Shown here one piece after another: positions 9,140-17,987 of a stretch of 51,180 nt of DNA. Each line of letters opens with the position of its first letter. Positions within the stretch are counted from its first letter, which is position 1. The DNA is from an uncultured Lachnobacterium sp. (GTDB lineage Bacteria; Bacillota; Clostridia; Lachnospirales; Lachnospiraceae), in assembly GCA_900543445.1 (NCBI GenBank), contig UQRC01000015.1:1-51180 (forward strand), written 5' to 3'. The position numbers were made by a program, and so were the translations under genes. The notes beneath the pieces were generated by a model that was not told the DNA's origin, searched no databases, and worked only from the letters and a program-made list of their open reading frames with translations.

Positions 9140-9514
9140 CTAGTTTTCACTTTTAATCAATGGAATCAATAAAAGTAACAAAAGAATTCCTACGACTCCG
9201 ACCACGATTCCAGCTGCCATATGATCAAACACCATGCATAAACTCATTCCTGTGCCCAATGTAATACATCCAACAATGCTTAACACAACCGTCTCCACTA
9301 CTTTCACTGTAGGATGGATCGGCGCTTTTTTCTCCATTCGACGCCACACAAAAACGGTAAGAAGAAGTTCTACAATTCCAACTACTCCGACTATAATTCC
9401 AGGCTGGAATAAATTCCACTCCGTTATTAATACCATGCACATGCCGATTCCAAGACATAAAACACCGATTACTCCCATAATCATTGCTACTAAACTACTT
9501 TTTTTCATTTTCAT
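9140..9514 (-). CDS. Small four-helix membrane protein with internal duplication
   Basis: A 124-residue hydrophobic protein. Two halves look duplicated: helix, GMCMV-type turn, then GIIVGVVGIVELLL (about 1-50), and helix, GMSLCMVF, then GIVVGVVGILLLLLL (about 75-120). A basic linker WRRMEKKAPIHP sits between them. Four membrane helices are predicted by eye. No family is recognised. Its promoter region shares a 31-bp box with the promoter of the OmpR-type regulator gene at 12015, so it is probably a target of that two-component system. A perfect terminator follows. Confidence 0.7.
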   Translation of the reverse strand: MKMKKSSLVAMIMGVIGVLCLGIGMCMVLITEWNLFQPGIIVGVVGIVELLLTVFVWRRMEKKAPIHPTVKVVETVVLSIVGCITLGTGMSLCMVFDHMAAGIVVGVVGILLLLLLIPLIKSEN

Positions 9515-9567
9515 TTACCTCGTTTCCTTTAATTTTGTACTTATTATAATTTCATAGTTTTTAACCA

Positions 9568-9650
9568 TTGTTTGAAATTCGTTTCAGAATTGTTAATTTG
9601 TGAAATGTTTTCCGATTGAACATCAACACCATACCAATTGTTTATAAATT
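9568..9650 (-). promoter_or_regulatory. Candidate response-regulator box upstream of the small membrane protein gene
   Basis: Bases 9568-9598 match 25 of 31 bases of 12066-12096 in front of the OmpR-type regulator; the cores GTTTCAG and TTGTTAATT are identical. A further exact 13-base copy of TTGTTTATAAATT lies at 9638-9650. TATAAT-like sequence (9543-9548) lies between the box and the start at 9514, with no good -35 element, as expected for an activated promoter. Confidence 0.5.
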
Positions 9651-9675
9651 ATGAAAGAATCACAGCAACAAAAAA

Positions 9676-9699
9676 CTCAGAAGCAAACATGCTTCTGAG
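9676..9699 (-). terminator. Terminator of the OmpR-type two-component operon
   Basis: CTCAGAAGCA / TGCTTCTGAG perfect 10-bp stem with loop AACA, followed on the minus strand by TTTTTTGTTG. It is 16 bases after the stop of the gene at 9715. Confidence 0.85.
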
Positions 9700-9714
9700 C
9701 CGGTCATAAACATT

Positions 9715-10239
9715 CTATAACAAGAAATGCCCCTTCTCACAGAGTTCGTAGATTTCATCATATTTTTCTTCAATGTACCGATCAATGCGATCCGTTTTCT
9801 TCTCTTTTACCTTTTTATAGGCAAAATAAGGTAAAATCCAGCCTGCGAATCCCGGAATTGCAAGCAGCACACATAACCAGATGATCGGCGGTGCTGCCGT
9901 AACCGCAAACACAGAACCAGCCATACACGCCGTGCCGAAGATTCCGATCGTAATCGCAATCATCGTGGCAGAAGTTGTCTTGGAATCCTCCAGTTTCTCA
10001 ATTTCTTTCATGTCCGCTTCGAAGTTTCGCTGCAGCCTGGTAAGTTCTGCACGATTGACAATCTTACGGTTTCTTTTCAGCTTAAGGATCAGCAGATTCC
10101 CACGATTCTGCGGTACAAAATGGTCATCCGGCTTCCAACCGAAATGCTCATAACAATCCAGATAAAAAGAAGCCTGCGCCGATACAACGCTAAGTTCCTT
10201 ATATTCATACATGGTAAATTCCTGCTCACTCATTTTCAT
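9715..10239 (-). CDS. Uncharacterised membrane protein in two-component operon
   Basis: A 174-residue protein with a soluble N-terminal half (to about 95) ending in a charged helix, RNFEADMKEIEKLEDSK. Two membrane helices follow at about 92-115 and 118-138, then a basic and acidic tail (KKVKEKKTDRIDRYIEEKYDEIYELCEKG). No known domain is recognised. It is the last gene of a three-gene operon, 22 bases after the histidine kinase gene, and shares its terminator. An accessory or target role for the two-component system is inferred from position only. Confidence 0.7.
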   Translation of the reverse strand: MKMSEQEFTMYEYKELSVVSAQASFYLDCYEHFGWKPDDHFVPQNRGNLLILKLKRNRKIVNRAELTRLQRNFEADMKEIEKLEDSKTTSATMIAITIGIFGTACMAGSVFAVTAAPPIIWLCVLLAIPGFAGWILPYFAYKKVKEKKTDRIDRYIEEKYDEIYELCEKGHFLL

Positions 10240-10261
10240 TCTCCCGTTTCACCAGCCTATT

Positions 10262-11347
10262 TTATTCGTCTGCGAAAGGAAGCGTATCTGTCACTTTCCT
10301 CTTCGCTAACATCACTCGAAATTCGGTTCCCTCTTCAGGCTTACTCGTAACATCAATCCTCGCATCCGACAATTCCAGAACCCTCTGCACCAAAGCTAAA
10401 CCCAATCCGTTTCCAAGCATTGCGTGGCTTTCATCTCCCTGATAAAACTTATCAAAGATATGTTTCATCACGTCTTCTGTCATTCCGCATCCGCTGTCTC
10501 TTACGGAAACAAGCACCTGCTCCTCATCACTCCTCTGCGACAAGAGAATCGTTCCGCCCTCCGGCGTAAACTTGATTGCATTGGACAACAGATTGTTCCA
10601 GACCAGCTCCATCAGCCCCGGATCCGCATCCACATACGCCCGATCCTCCATCTCCACTTCAAAGTCAATATTCTTCTTTTCCCAGCTGTCCTCAAACATT
10701 ACCGCACATTCACTCAGCTGCGCACACACATCGTAGCGCTCCACCACCGGACGGATCGTCTGCTTCTCCAGCTTGTTCAGCTTTAACATATTCTGAATCA
10801 GATCTGACATCCGCTTACTGGAATCCAAAATATTATCTACATATCCGCTCTGCCTCTCATCCAGATTTCCTTCCATCTGCAGAAGCTGTGCATGATGATA
10901 GATTGCAGAAAGCGGTGTCTTAAACTCATGTGACACATTGGAAAAGAAATCCGTTTTCAGTGTCTCAACATTTCCCAGTTCCTCCACCATCTTGTTGAAA
11001 TCCAGAATCATCTCATCCATGTAATCCAGATGATCCGCGGTATGAACGGTTGGCATATACACCGAAAAATCTCCGGATGCCACCTTATCTGCTGCCTCCG
11101 CAAGATTATGAAGCGGTTCCTCATAAGTCTTTTTAATCTCTCTTCTGGTAAAAAGCGTAATTCCCGCTGCCACCAATGCCCAATACACCATCGGCAGAAT
11201 TGTCTGCGTAATTTCCGACCAATGTAAAGCGTTCATTCCAACAATGATACCGACATGTAATCCGGACATCAGAAGCAATATCAGAAAATACACAAGGAAA
11301 ATATAGGGTGGAAACAATTCGTTTTTCATCTTCATTTTCTGTTTCAT
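10262..11347 (-). CDS. Sensor histidine kinase (HAMP, HisKA, HATPase)
   Basis: 361 residues. Two membrane helices at about 14-36 and 48-66 are separated by only a short external loop, so the signal is probably sensed in or at the membrane. A HAMP-like linker (YEEPLHNLAEAADKVASGDF) follows. The phosphoacceptor box is FFSNVSHEFKTPLSAI (histidine near 142). The ATP-binding N box is WNNLLSNAIKFTPEGG, then DSGCGM and GNGLGLALV. The start overlaps the stop of the regulator gene by 4 bases (ATGA), so the two are translationally coupled. The signal is unknown. Confidence 0.92.
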   Translation of the reverse strand: MKQKMKMKNELFPPYIFLVYFLILLLMSGLHVGIIVGMNALHWSEITQTILPMVYWALVAAGITLFTRREIKKTYEEPLHNLAEAADKVASGDFSVYMPTVHTADHLDYMDEMILDFNKMVEELGNVETLKTDFFSNVSHEFKTPLSAIYHHAQLLQMEGNLDERQSGYVDNILDSSKRMSDLIQNMLKLNKLEKQTIRPVVERYDVCAQLSECAVMFEDSWEKKNIDFEVEMEDRAYVDADPGLMELVWNNLLSNAIKFTPEGGTILLSQRSDEEQVLVSVRDSGCGMTEDVMKHIFDKFYQGDESHAMLGNGLGLALVQRVLELSDARIDVTSKPEEGTEFRVMLAKRKVTDTLPFADE

Positions 11348-12015
11348 AAAAGCACCGCCTTATATCCGAGTCCTCTCACCGTCTTAATCTCAAATCCGTC
11401 GCATTCCGAGAACTTGTCTCTTAATTTTGTGATATAGACATCTACCGCCCGCAGACTGGTATCCGAATCCACACCCCAGAATTCATCCATCAGCTGCGCG
11501 CGGGTAAACGTCTTCTTCGGATAGGATAAAAGCTTATAGAGAATATTAAATTCTCTGGTTGCGACCGCAATCTCCTCTCCATCGACCTCGGCTGTCATTC
11601 CATCCGCATCCAATACAAGATTTCCAACTGACAGTTTTCTCTCAGTCTCAATGTTTGCCCGGCGCAGCAATGCACGGACACGCATTTCAAGCTCCGCAAG
11701 TTCGATCGGTTTCACCATATAATCGTCGATTCCAAGCTGAAATCCCTTCTGCTTGGAAGGCAGATCATCCTTTGCCGACATAAACAGGATTGGAATCCTC
11801 TTGTTCACTTCCCGGACAGTACGCGCAAACGCAAATCCATCCACCTCCGGCATCATAATATCGGAAATGATCAGTTCATATAGCTGATTGTACATCTCAT
11901 CATAAGCTTCCGCTGCACTTAAGACGCCTTTTGCCTCAAAACCACAGTCATTTAACCATGCACATACCGTCTGGTTAATCTTCTTATCATCATCAACAAC
12001 TAAAATATGGATCAT
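11344..12015 (-). CDS. OmpR/PhoB-type response regulator
   Basis: About 223 residues from the ATG at 12015, which has AGGAAGAG about 9 bases upstream; a longer open frame to 12042 lacks such a site. The receiver domain begins IHILVVDDD, has its phospho-acceptor aspartate in ELIISDIMMPEVDGF and the lysine in YMVKPI. The C-terminal winged helix (about 130-223) ends TVRGLGYKAV. It is the first gene of the operon with the kinase and the membrane protein. A 31-bp box upstream (12066-12096) is shared with the promoter of the gene at 9514, suggesting autoregulation and at least one other target. Confidence 0.93.
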   Translation of the reverse strand: MIHILVVDDDKKINQTVCAWLNDCGFEAKGVLSAAEAYDEMYNQLYELIISDIMMPEVDGFAFARTVREVNKRIPILFMSAKDDLPSKQKGFQLGIDDYMVKPIELAELEMRVRALLRRANIETERKLSVGNLVLDADGMTAEVDGEEIAVATREFNILYKLLSYPKKTFTRAQLMDEFWGVDSDTSLRAVDVYITKLRDKFSECDGFEIKTVRGLGYKAVLL

Positions 12016-12065
12016 CCGGATCTCTTCCTTTCTTCCTGACATTTTCGCCTGCTATTGTCAAAGTT

Positions 12066-12096
12066 TTGTTTATAAATTGTTTCAGTTTTGTTAATT
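12066..12096 (-). promoter_or_regulatory. Candidate operator of the OmpR-type regulator (autoregulatory box)
   Basis: It begins TTGTTTATAAATTG and ends TTTTGTTAATT with GTTTCAG between. It matches 25 of 31 positions of 9568-9598, with repeats pitched about 11 bases apart as is usual for PhoB-type dimers. It lies about 50 bases upstream of the regulator start. Confidence 0.5.
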
Positions 12097-12110
12097 CGAT
12101 CTACGAGTAA

Positions 12111-12143
12111 CAAAAAGCTCCCATCTCAAAAGACAGGAGCTTT
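12111..12143 (-). terminator. Terminator of the gtrA-GH3 operon
   Basis: AAAGCTCC / GGAGCTTT stem with additional TCT/AGA pairing in the loop, followed on the minus strand by TTTTTGTTAC. It is 14 bases after the GH3 stop. Confidence 0.75.
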
Positions 12144-12157
12144 CCTAAAGTTATACT

Positions 12158-15034
12158 TTAATTTTCTGCTTTCTTCTGCTTTCTGTTTCGAATCACGCTT
12201 CTTGTTGTAAAGAATAATGTGATCAGAATTCCGATTGCCGCTACAACGTCAAGTGCATATAAGCCCTTCTTCCATAACGGAACAACCGATACGACTTTAC
12301 TGTCTGCTGCAAGTCCGTTCATCGCATTACTTCCGGCAATTGCATATACCACATTCTTTGCGGCTCTCTGCATATCGTTGACAACCTCATTGGTCATCTC
12401 TGCATCAGACAGCTTCCAAAGTGTTGCATCCGTATTCAGCCACAGATCAGTTCCTGCTGCAAGACCTTCACGCATATCCTCATATGCAAAGACTGCGTAC
12501 GAAGCCTGATCGGTTACAGCCATACCCTTAAATCCCCACTCATCACGAAGTGTTGCTGTCATCAGTCCATAGTGACCTCCTGTCCAGCGTGATCCGATAC
12601 GGTTCATACTTACCATGACACCGTGTGCATCACCTTCGCGGACTGCAGTCTCAAAAGCTGCCAGATATACCTGACGGACCGACTGCTCGTTGGCAAAGAT
12701 TGCACATCCCATACGGTTGGTTTCCTGATCGTTTAATGCAAAATGCTTTACGGTTACAACCGCACCCTTGGACTGTGCGCCTGCGGATGTTGTTGCTGCC
12801 ATCTTTCCGGAAAGGAATGGATCCTCGGAATAATATTCGAAGTTACGTCCGCTGTACGGAGAACGATGAATGTTACAAGCCGGTGCGTACCATACCTGTA
12901 CACCGAGTGCGAGGGAATCCTCACCGATACATTTACCGAACTCTTCGGAGAGATCATCGTTCCATGTAGAAGCAAGTACTACCTCAGGCGGATAAGAAGT
13001 TCCGCTCTCTCCTCCGACGAGTGTTCCGGAGATTCCGGCAGGTCCGTCCTTATCAACGGTCTCTGGAAGCTGGATAGACTTCACACTCTTGGTTGCATAT
13101 CCACCGATACGAACCAGTTCGTCAACTTCATCCTGTGACATCTGCTGTACCAGTTTCATCCACAGTTCATCATCATAATCAAGTCCGATCAGTGAAGCTG
13201 CGCTTAACTTTCCTTCGGTCTCATCAACAGTTCCTGTTACCGGTTCTGCAGAATTGCTGCTCTCATCGGTATGAAGCTCAAGATCAGAAAGTAATGCATC
13301 CGGAGCCTCCCATGTGCCGCCATTGTAAGTTTCTGGCCAGGTTCCTGTCCAATCACTTCTGCTTAAATACTGATAGCTGTCATCATATTTCTTGATATCA
13401 ACATCCTCGAACTGGTTGGTAATCTCATTTCCGGTTGCCTGTGAAGCTGCATAAGTCTTCGCATCGATCTCATTTACCGTAACCTTGGAAGTCTGATCGG
13501 CATTTCCTGCCTGATCCATTCCCTGCTCCTCACTGTATCCCTTCGCTGCAAGGATATTGTTGACTGCCTCATGTGCATTGTTTGCTGCGGTAAAATAGTA
13601 ATCTCCCGCATCAACGATATAAGTTCCGTATCCGTTCGCATCGTATACTTTCATCTGTTCCTTTGGAACGGTTACGGTAACAGTAGCGCTTGCGCCTGCA
13701 TCTAACATATCTGTCTTGGCATATCCGACAAGCTGAACGGATGCTTTCTCGATGCCCTGCTCCTTGTCGTACTCGGTGTAAGGAGACTGCATATAAATCT
13801 GAACGATATCCTTACCGGCTACGCTTCCGGTATTCTTGACATCAACCAATACCTCGTAGTTATCGCCTTTGTCCGCTACCTTATAATTACTCCACTCAAA
13901 ATCTGTATAAGACAGACCATATCCGAACGGATACTGGACAGACGCTGTATAATCGTAATTCGCAGCATCCTCATTTCCGAGAACAACATCCTCGTATCTT
14001 GTCTCATAATAGTTGTATCCAACGTAGATGCCCTCACCATATACCATGTAAGAATATCCGAAATCAACAGAGCTGTTCGTAAACATAAAGCTTCCGAAGT
14101 TTGCCATACTTGGTGCACTGAAAGAATCATATGCATAGGTATCGACTAATGCGCCGGATGGATTGACCTCACCGGTCAAAGCCTGTCCTACTGCATAAGC
14201 ACCAGTCTCACCGATTGCTCCGATCCAAAGCGCTGCGTCCACATCATACTCATCAAGGAATCCAAGCTCCATTGCATTCTGTGTATTCAGCAACACGATA
14301 ACATGGTCAAAATTGTCGCATGCCATCTGGAGCATATCGCGCTCATTCTTGTCGATCTGTAAATAGGTAGAACCATTCTCCAGCTTCTCGGTTGACAGAT
14401 CCGAGCTCTCTCCACCGGAACGTCCTAATACAACAACAGCTGCATCGTTATACTCTGCAAAGCTATCCTTCACTTCTTTCGTATACTTGTCTGCCGGTAC
14501 TTCATTTACTGAGAACGATCCCTCGCCGTATACATCCGGTGTGGTCTTACGATAAGAAGATCCCTCACCCTTATCATAGAAATCCCAGAGTGTAGGGTTT
14601 AATGTAAAACCTGCTTCCTCGAGTCCGGTCTTGAGATTGACTGCCTTAGAAGCATCCACAGATCCGGCTCCACTTCCGCCATAGATTGGATCAACCGCAT
14701 CCTGACCAAACACGCTGATCTTGCTTCCGCTTGCGAGAGGCAATGCATTGTTCTCATTCTTGAGAAGCACGATACCCTCTGCCTCGATATCCTGTCCAAC
14801 CTGTCTCAAATGCTCGGTACGTGCCTCTTCCGAGTCATAGTCGCTTGTGTAATAATCCACAGCCTCGCCGTCAGCTGAGACGATCTTCTGATTTGACTGG
14901 TTAAAATGTACGGAAATCAGATTCTGATACTTTAACGCATAGTAATTTCCGATTACCAGACCAACTGCGATTGCAACGCACAATACATAGGCAACAATCG
15001 CTTTGATGTCCACTTTCTTACTTTTGTTACTCAT
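12158..15034 (-). CDS. Circularly permuted, membrane-anchored family 3 glycoside hydrolase
   Basis: 958 residues. The domain order is reversed relative to most GH3 enzymes. The alpha/beta C-domain comes first (about 70-380, with GIVLLKNENNALPL and FGQDAVDPIYGGSGAG). A fibronectin-III-like domain follows (about 390-490), then a linker, and then the catalytic barrel (about 640-905). The barrel carries NFEYYSEDPFLSG, KHFALNDQETNR and GMAVTDQAS; its aspartate is the expected nucleophile. One helix at each end (about 12-32 and 922-946) would anchor the protein in the membrane with the enzyme outside. Permuted GH3 enzymes are known from rumen Butyrivibrio and Ruminococcus. The substrate is probably a beta-glucoside or surface glycan. 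It is the second gene after gtrA (16-base gap). Confidence 0.9.
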   Translation of the reverse strand: MSNKSKKVDIKAIVAYVLCVAIAVGLVIGNYYALKYQNLISVHFNQSNQKIVSADGEAVDYYTSDYDSEEARTEHLRQVGQDIEAEGIVLLKNENNALPLASGSKISVFGQDAVDPIYGGSGAGSVDASKAVNLKTGLEEAGFTLNPTLWDFYDKGEGSSYRKTTPDVYGEGSFSVNEVPADKYTKEVKDSFAEYNDAAVVVLGRSGGESSDLSTEKLENGSTYLQIDKNERDMLQMACDNFDHVIVLLNTQNAMELGFLDEYDVDAALWIGAIGETGAYAVGQALTGEVNPSGALVDTYAYDSFSAPSMANFGSFMFTNSSVDFGYSYMVYGEGIYVGYNYYETRYEDVVLGNEDAANYDYTASVQYPFGYGLSYTDFEWSNYKVADKGDNYEVLVDVKNTGSVAGKDIVQIYMQSPYTEYDKEQGIEKASVQLVGYAKTDMLDAGASATVTVTVPKEQMKVYDANGYGTYIVDAGDYYFTAANNAHEAVNNILAAKGYSEEQGMDQAGNADQTSKVTVNEIDAKTYAASQATGNEITNQFEDVDIKKYDDSYQYLSRSDWTGTWPETYNGGTWEAPDALLSDLELHTDESSNSAEPVTGTVDETEGKLSAASLIGLDYDDELWMKLVQQMSQDEVDELVRIGGYATKSVKSIQLPETVDKDGPAGISGTLVGGESGTSYPPEVVLASTWNDDLSEEFGKCIGEDSLALGVQVWYAPACNIHRSPYSGRNFEYYSEDPFLSGKMAATTSAGAQSKGAVVTVKHFALNDQETNRMGCAIFANEQSVRQVYLAAFETAVREGDAHGVMVSMNRIGSRWTGGHYGLMTATLRDEWGFKGMAVTDQASYAVFAYEDMREGLAAGTDLWLNTDATLWKLSDAEMTNEVVNDMQRAAKNVVYAIAGSNAMNGLAADSKVVSVVPLWKKGLYALDVVAAIGILITLFFTTRSVIRNRKQKKAEN

Positions 15035-15050
15035 AGATAATCCTCCACTT

Positions 15051-15668
15051 TTACTTTGATTCTTCCGGTTCTTCTTTGAATATCACTTTGAAGATCGGGA
15101 AAAATACCCAGAACGATATCGCACAATTGATGATCATTGTCACAACATCTGCCACTGTAATTCCTGCACTTCCCATCACATTTTGGAAAAAGCGATAAAT
15201 CGGGTCTTTGTACAATCCCTGAAGCGCTGCCGCTCCGATTGAGATGATCATATACGCGATCACATACCAGAATGCTGCTTTTGCCAGCGAGCTATTCGAC
15301 TTAAATGTCACTTTTCTCTGAAGGAAAAAGTTGATTACCTGTGCGATCAGCATTGTGATCTCAACCGCAAGGAAATACGCAAGTCCGCCGCCTCCGCCGC
15401 TGCCGATCGATCCTGCCGCGTAATCGAATACATAATACGGGCTTCCGCCGACCGATCCGCAATGCAACACCTGAAATCCCATGTCCACAAGATTTGTCAT
15501 GCCAAAAATCGACTTAAGCACCGGCATCATGATCATCTGTAGAACCGTTACACCATTGCTCACAACGAAAAACACAAGGAACTGCGCAATCGTCTCATGC
15601 TTTGCGGCAAACCGTTTCCAACCTGCGACAATCGGATTCATTGTCTGATTGTCCATACTCTTTTTCAT
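15051..15668 (-). CDS. GtrA-like membrane protein
   Basis: About 205 residues from the ATG at 15668, which directly follows AGGAGGGAGG; the frame is open to 15722. Four membrane helices are seen (AQFLVFFVVSNGVTVLQM, LAVEITMLIAQVINFFLQRKVTF, AFWYVIAYMIISIGAAALQGL and a C-terminal one). The FLQRKVTFKS element after helix two is typical of the GtrA/DPMS family, thought to act in movement of lipid-linked sugars. A glycine-rich loop (GSIGSGGGGG) sits between helices. It is upstream of the permuted GH3, so a shared role in surface glycan handling is inferred. Confidence 0.85.
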   Translation of the reverse strand: MKKSMDNQTMNPIVAGWKRFAAKHETIAQFLVFFVVSNGVTVLQMIMMPVLKSIFGMTNLVDMGFQVLHCGSVGGSPYYVFDYAAGSIGSGGGGGLAYFLAVEITMLIAQVINFFLQRKVTFKSNSSLAKAAFWYVIAYMIISIGAAALQGLYKDPIYRFFQNVMGSAGITVADVVTMIINCAISFWVFFPIFKVIFKEEPEESK

Positions 15669-15750
15669 CCTCCCTCCTGATTGATTTGGTCCGTGCCGGA
15701 CCTTGTAACCATATACTAGCACACGCAGACTTTCAGATTCTCATTTCGCA

Positions 15751-15800
15751 TAATCTGCACTTTTTCTGCACAAACTGCATCGTGCTTATACATTCTGCAC
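15751..15800 (-). promoter_or_regulatory. Repeated CTGCAC motif upstream of gtrA-GH3 (candidate LytTR sites)
   Basis: TCTGCAC occurs at 15754-15760 and 15765-15771, CTGCAT at 15775-15780 and TTCTGCAC at 15793-15800 (plus-strand reading), pitched near one helical turn. TTTTCTGCACAAA at 15762-15774 recurs exactly at 21170-21182 before the other GH3 gene. LytTR proteins bind short direct repeats, and a LytTR regulator gene sits between these two operons. Confidence 0.5.
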
Positions 15801-15844
15801 AATTCTATTTCTTTTTAATTATGCACTATTCACAACGTAAAAAG

Positions 15845-15877
15845 ATGCCTGCACCACATTCTCATGTGTGCCTGCAC
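15845..15877 (-). terminator. Possible terminator after the AgrC-like kinase gene
   Basis: Two direct copies of TGCCTGCACC (15845-15854 and 15868-15877) flank a CACAT-tctc-ATGTG hairpin. On the minus strand the stem extends to 8 bp with one bulge, and a TCTTTTT run follows a few bases later. It lies about 55 bases after the kinase stop. Confidence 0.35.
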
Positions 15878-15931
15878 CTCTTCCGTTTCATCATAACAGG
15901 GTAATGGTGAATTCCGGTTCCAGGCTTCACT

Positions 15932-17254
15932 TTAACTTTGCTGCGAAGTCTGTTTCATCGGAATCAGAATCTTGAGATCGAACCAGTTCTTATTCGTATC
16001 AATACTGACCGCACCATCATATTTGTTGACTGTATAACGGATACTCTTCAGTCCGTATCCGTGATATTCCTTGTCCTTCTTCGTCGTGACAAGCTTGCCC
16101 TCCTTATACTGGAGCGCCTCCTCATAGTAATTCTCGAAGCGTAGGATCAGGAAGTTCTTCTGCTTTGATACCGTCACATGAATGAGTCGTTTCTCCTTGT
16201 CCGGAATCTTAAGTTCACACTCAATCGCATTGTCCAATGCGTTACCAAAGATACTGCAGATATCCATCACATCCATGAAATCAAGGAGCGTTCCATCTGC
16301 CACACAGGTAAACGTGATTCCATGCTTTGCACAATACAGGCTCTTCGTCGTAAGGACCGTATCAAGCACCTGATTTCCGGTCTTGTTCTGCGCCTCGTAC
16401 TGCCTGATTTCATCCTCCATCCGGTTTAGAAATTCCTCCCGCTTGGCAGGATCATTCTCACTTCTTAAGAACGCGATCTGATGCTTTAGATCATGGTACT
16501 TGTAATTGATCAGCTCAATGCTCTCCCTCGACTGCTTATACTGCACATACTGATTCTGCAGCACGTTCTGCACTGCCTCGAGTTCCTTACGCACACGCAG
16601 CTCGCAACACTGGATCAGATGCGCGTACAATATCGCGATTCCTCCAAGATCCACAAGCGTACGGATATTGCCGACCTCAAACGAATATCTTCCGGAAAAA
16701 GGCGTGTTGATCGTGAGATAACTCATATTGCTGACCGCAAATACCGCCACTGCGATCAGAAGTCCCGAGAAATATTCTCTCAAGCTGATATCCATCTTCG
16801 CATCCTTCGGCAGGTGCATATGGATCAGCCGGAGCAGAATTAACGCAACCGCTCCGTAGATCACCACAAGCATGATTGCCTGAATCCAGACTGACGGTAC
16901 TTTCTTCCAGAAAAAGCACAGGATCTGCCACTCCACAGAAGCCATAAATTCCGCCACCACGAACGCGATCATTCCAAAGTATGCCGCATCCATCACATTG
17001 ATATCACAACATATGTTGATAAATGCGATCATCAGTATGACCGCCGCGATCATACACGGAATCCAAAGGTATATGACCAGATCACCCGTTGCGATCAGAA
17101 ACGCACTTTGAATCACGATCGCCATCACCATAATTCCGATTGTCCTGCCCCTGCTGAATCGTTTCTTCAGCGGCAGGATGAAAAGCATACATGCCAGCCA
17201 CTCTGCGATCGCAGTGTAAATTCTTGGTATATCCGGTATCAGATTATCGATCAT
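15932..17254 (-). CDS. AgrC-like (GHKL) sensor histidine kinase
   Basis: About 440 residues starting at the ATG that overlaps the regulator stop (ATGA). The open frame extends upstream inside the regulator gene, but the overlap start is preferred. Six or seven membrane helices fill residues 10-205 and a coiled linker follows. The phosphoacceptor box is YKYHDLKHQIAFLRSE and the GHKL N box is SIFGNALDNAIECE, with a final YHGYGLKSIRYTVNKY. This is the HPK10 class that usually senses peptides or cell-envelope signals. No precursor peptide gene or AgrB-like protease is seen nearby, so the signal is open. Its partner is the LytTR regulator just upstream. Confidence 0.9.
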   Translation of the reverse strand: MIDNLIPDIPRIYTAIAEWLACMLFILPLKKRFSRGRTIGIMVMAIVIQSAFLIATGDLVIYLWIPCMIAAVILMIAFINICCDINVMDAAYFGMIAFVVAEFMASVEWQILCFFWKKVPSVWIQAIMLVVIYGAVALILLRLIHMHLPKDAKMDISLREYFSGLLIAVAVFAVSNMSYLTINTPFSGRYSFEVGNIRTLVDLGGIAILYAHLIQCCELRVRKELEAVQNVLQNQYVQYKQSRESIELINYKYHDLKHQIAFLRSENDPAKREEFLNRMEDEIRQYEAQNKTGNQVLDTVLTTKSLYCAKHGITFTCVADGTLLDFMDVMDICSIFGNALDNAIECELKIPDKEKRLIHVTVSKQKNFLILRFENYYEEALQYKEGKLVTTKKDKEYHGYGLKSIRYTVNKYDGAVSIDTNKNWFDLKILIPMKQTSQQS

Positions 17255-17961
17255 TTTATCATCTCTCCCCAGTATTCTGTTAAGCATTCCATAAATTCCT
17301 TCTTGCGCGCGCGGCTTAATACCAGCTGCTCGCCACGGACTACCGCACATCCGTCCTGTACACTGTCCACATGCTGCAGGTTGATCAGATAGCCTTTATT
17401 ACCGCGACAGAAACTCATTCCATCTAATTTTTCTTCCATCTCCTTCATCGTTCCGATGGTCTCATAATCACCGAGGATCGTGTGAAGGATCAGCGTATGT
17501 CCCTGGCTTTCGATGTAGAAGATATTCGCCAGATTGATACGCACCGTTCCACCCTTGATATTGACCATGATTGTTTTATCCGTGCGCTTCTTCATACGGG
17601 AGATTGCCCGGTTCAGTCTCTGCGAGAAGGCGAAATACGACACCGGTTTCAACACATAATCAAGCGCATCAACCGCATATCCGCGGATTGCATACTGTGC
17701 CATATTCGTGATAAAAATGATCACGACCTCAGAATCGACTTTGCGGATTTCTTCCGCTGCGGACATACCATCCATGAATTTCATCTCAACATCCATCAGA
17801 ATGATGTCATACTGTGACTTATAATTATGTACAATGTCATCGCCGTCCGCACAGTAGGTGATGTCAAAGACTTCTCCGTTTTCTTTTTCGTACTGATGCA
17901 GATACGCCTTCAGCTGCTCAGCATACATTTCTTCATCTTCTACGATTGCAATCTTGATCAT
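17251..17961 (-). CDS. LytTR-family response regulator
   Basis: 236 residues. The receiver domain is 1-120 (IVEDEE, phospho-aspartate in YDIILMDVEM, lysine in YVLKPVSYFAF). A LytTR DNA-binding domain follows at about 135-235 (KGGTVRINLANIFYIESQGH, then FCRGNKGYLINLQHV). The start follows CAGGAG with normal spacing. A very large palindrome ends about 30-40 bases upstream of the start, between this gene and the GH3 gene transcribed in the same direction. Likely targets are the two GH3 operons, which share the CTGCAC-type motif. Confidence 0.93.
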   Translation of the reverse strand: MIKIAIVEDEEMYAEQLKAYLHQYEKENGEVFDITYCADGDDIVHNYKSQYDIILMDVEMKFMDGMSAAEEIRKVDSEVVIIFITNMAQYAIRGYAVDALDYVLKPVSYFAFSQRLNRAISRMKKRTDKTIMVNIKGGTVRINLANIFYIESQGHTLILHTILGDYETIGTMKEMEEKLDGMSFCRGNKGYLINLQHVDSVQDGCAVVRGEQLVLSRARKKEFMECLTEYWGEMIK

Positions 17962-17987
17962 CGCTGCTTTTTCTCCTGTTTTATTTT

